A stretch of DNA of 64,000 nt from Dyella sp. BiH032 (lineage in GTDB: Bacteria; Pseudomonadota; Gammaproteobacteria; Xanthomonadales; Rhodanobacteraceae). The stretch lies in contig NZ_CP134867.1 in NCBI RefSeq assembly GCF_031954525.1, positions 1,116,001 through 1,180,000 of the forward strand. The letters are read 5' to 3'. A model generated the notes under the pieces. The model was given only the letters and a program-made list of their open reading frames with translations, searched no databases and was not told the origin of the DNA. Shown in pieces: positions 63,764 through 64,000 of this stretch (its first letter is position 1; the number at the start of each line of letters is the position of its first letter). The position numbers and the translations under genes are program-made.

Positions 63764-64000
63764 TCAGTAGCTGCGTTGCACCGAGTAATCGGCCAGCGCG
63801 GCCAGTGCGTCCCGGTAAGTCGAGGACGGCAGCGTCTCCAGTGCTGCGCGCGCTGCCTTCGCATGCTGCACCGCCCGCTCTTGCGTACGATCCAGCGCGC
63901 CCGAATCGCGAATGGCCGCGATGATGCGCTCCAGCGAATCAAGCCCGCCATGCTCGATGGCATGGCGCAACGACTGCACCTGTTCCGGGTCGGCCTTCTG
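63764..64000 (-). CDS. Polyprenyl diphosphate synthase, C-terminal end (gene enters from the right edge)
   Basis: The minus frame is open from the window edge to a stop at 63764 and gives 78 residues, including LRHAIEHGGLDSLERIIAAI, ALDRTQERAVQHAKAARAAL and YRDALAALADYSVQRSY. This matches the C-terminal helices of IspB-type octaprenyl diphosphate synthases, which make the ubiquinone side chain. The catalytic DDxxD motifs are outside the window. Confidence 0.8.
   Translation of the reverse strand, partial: QKADPEQVQSLRHAIEHGGLDSLERIIAAIRDSGALDRTQERAVQHAKAARAALETLPSSTYRDALAALADYSVQRSY

Overview
The window is GC-rich and reads as a chromosomal segment of a gammaproteobacterium of the order Xanthomonadales, most likely family Rhodanobacteraceae (Dyella/Luteibacter/Frateuria type). 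The reasons are a Xanthomonadales-type bacteria-killing type IV secretion system (X-T4SS) whose effectors carry the XVIPCD secretion domain, a dcw cell-division cluster without murD (the Xanthomonas pattern), and an intergenic CCCTCTCCCC...GGGGAGAGGG repeat. No tRNA, CRISPR array, transposase or integrase was seen.

Layout. (1) 1-1621, minus: the start of a lipoprotein gene and an FAD-linked oxidase. (2) 1663-24527, all minus: the X-T4SS locus. Read in transcription order it is virB7, virB8, virB9, virB10, virB11, virB1, virB2, virB3, virB4, virB5, virB6, a DUF4189 gene with a duplicated tail, two small secreted proteins, three effector/immunity modules, one more small secreted protein, and virD4 at the far end. 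The effectors are a lysozyme/transglycosylase-like protein, an NlpC/P60-like hydrolase (both with a peptidoglycan-binding domain) and a class-3-like lipase; each ends in an XVIPCD that VirD4 should recognise. Exported proteins, two of them lipoproteins, precede the effectors and are the candidate immunity proteins. (3) 25093-28603: yraN, lpoA, rsmI and the RNase P RNA gene, in the usual gammaproteobacterial order. (4) 28857-45917, plus: a MraZ-box promoter followed by mraZ, rsmH, ftsL, ftsI, murE, murF, mraY, ftsW, murG, murC, ddlB, ftsQ, ftsA, ftsZ and lpxC. Most genes from rsmH to ftsA overlap the next by 1-11 bases. (5) 46088-50545: dciA (minus), an M23 peptidase gene, secA and a bidirectional terminator. 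(6) 50562-57544, minus: apaH, apaG, rsmA, pdxA, surA, lptD. (7) 57640-64000: msrB; a three-gene minus unit of a membrane protein, a cobalamin adenosyltransferase and a histone-deacetylase-like amidohydrolase; two ubiquinone flavin hydroxylases; an exported dienelactone-hydrolase-like protein; and the C-terminal end of a polyprenyl diphosphate synthase.

How the parts fit. The X-T4SS would inject wall- and membrane-degrading toxins into neighbouring Gram-negative cells while the exported partners protect the producer. The rest is core envelope biology: lipid II synthesis and septation (mur/fts), lipid A synthesis (lpxC), outer-membrane assembly (surA, lptD), PBP1A activation (lpoA) and export (secA).

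The most novel content lies in 3445-13459: effector and candidate immunity proteins whose families I mostly cannot name, and a DUF4189 gene followed in frame, after a TAG stop, by a diverged copy of its own C-terminal end. All calls rest on reading the sequence; no database search was run.
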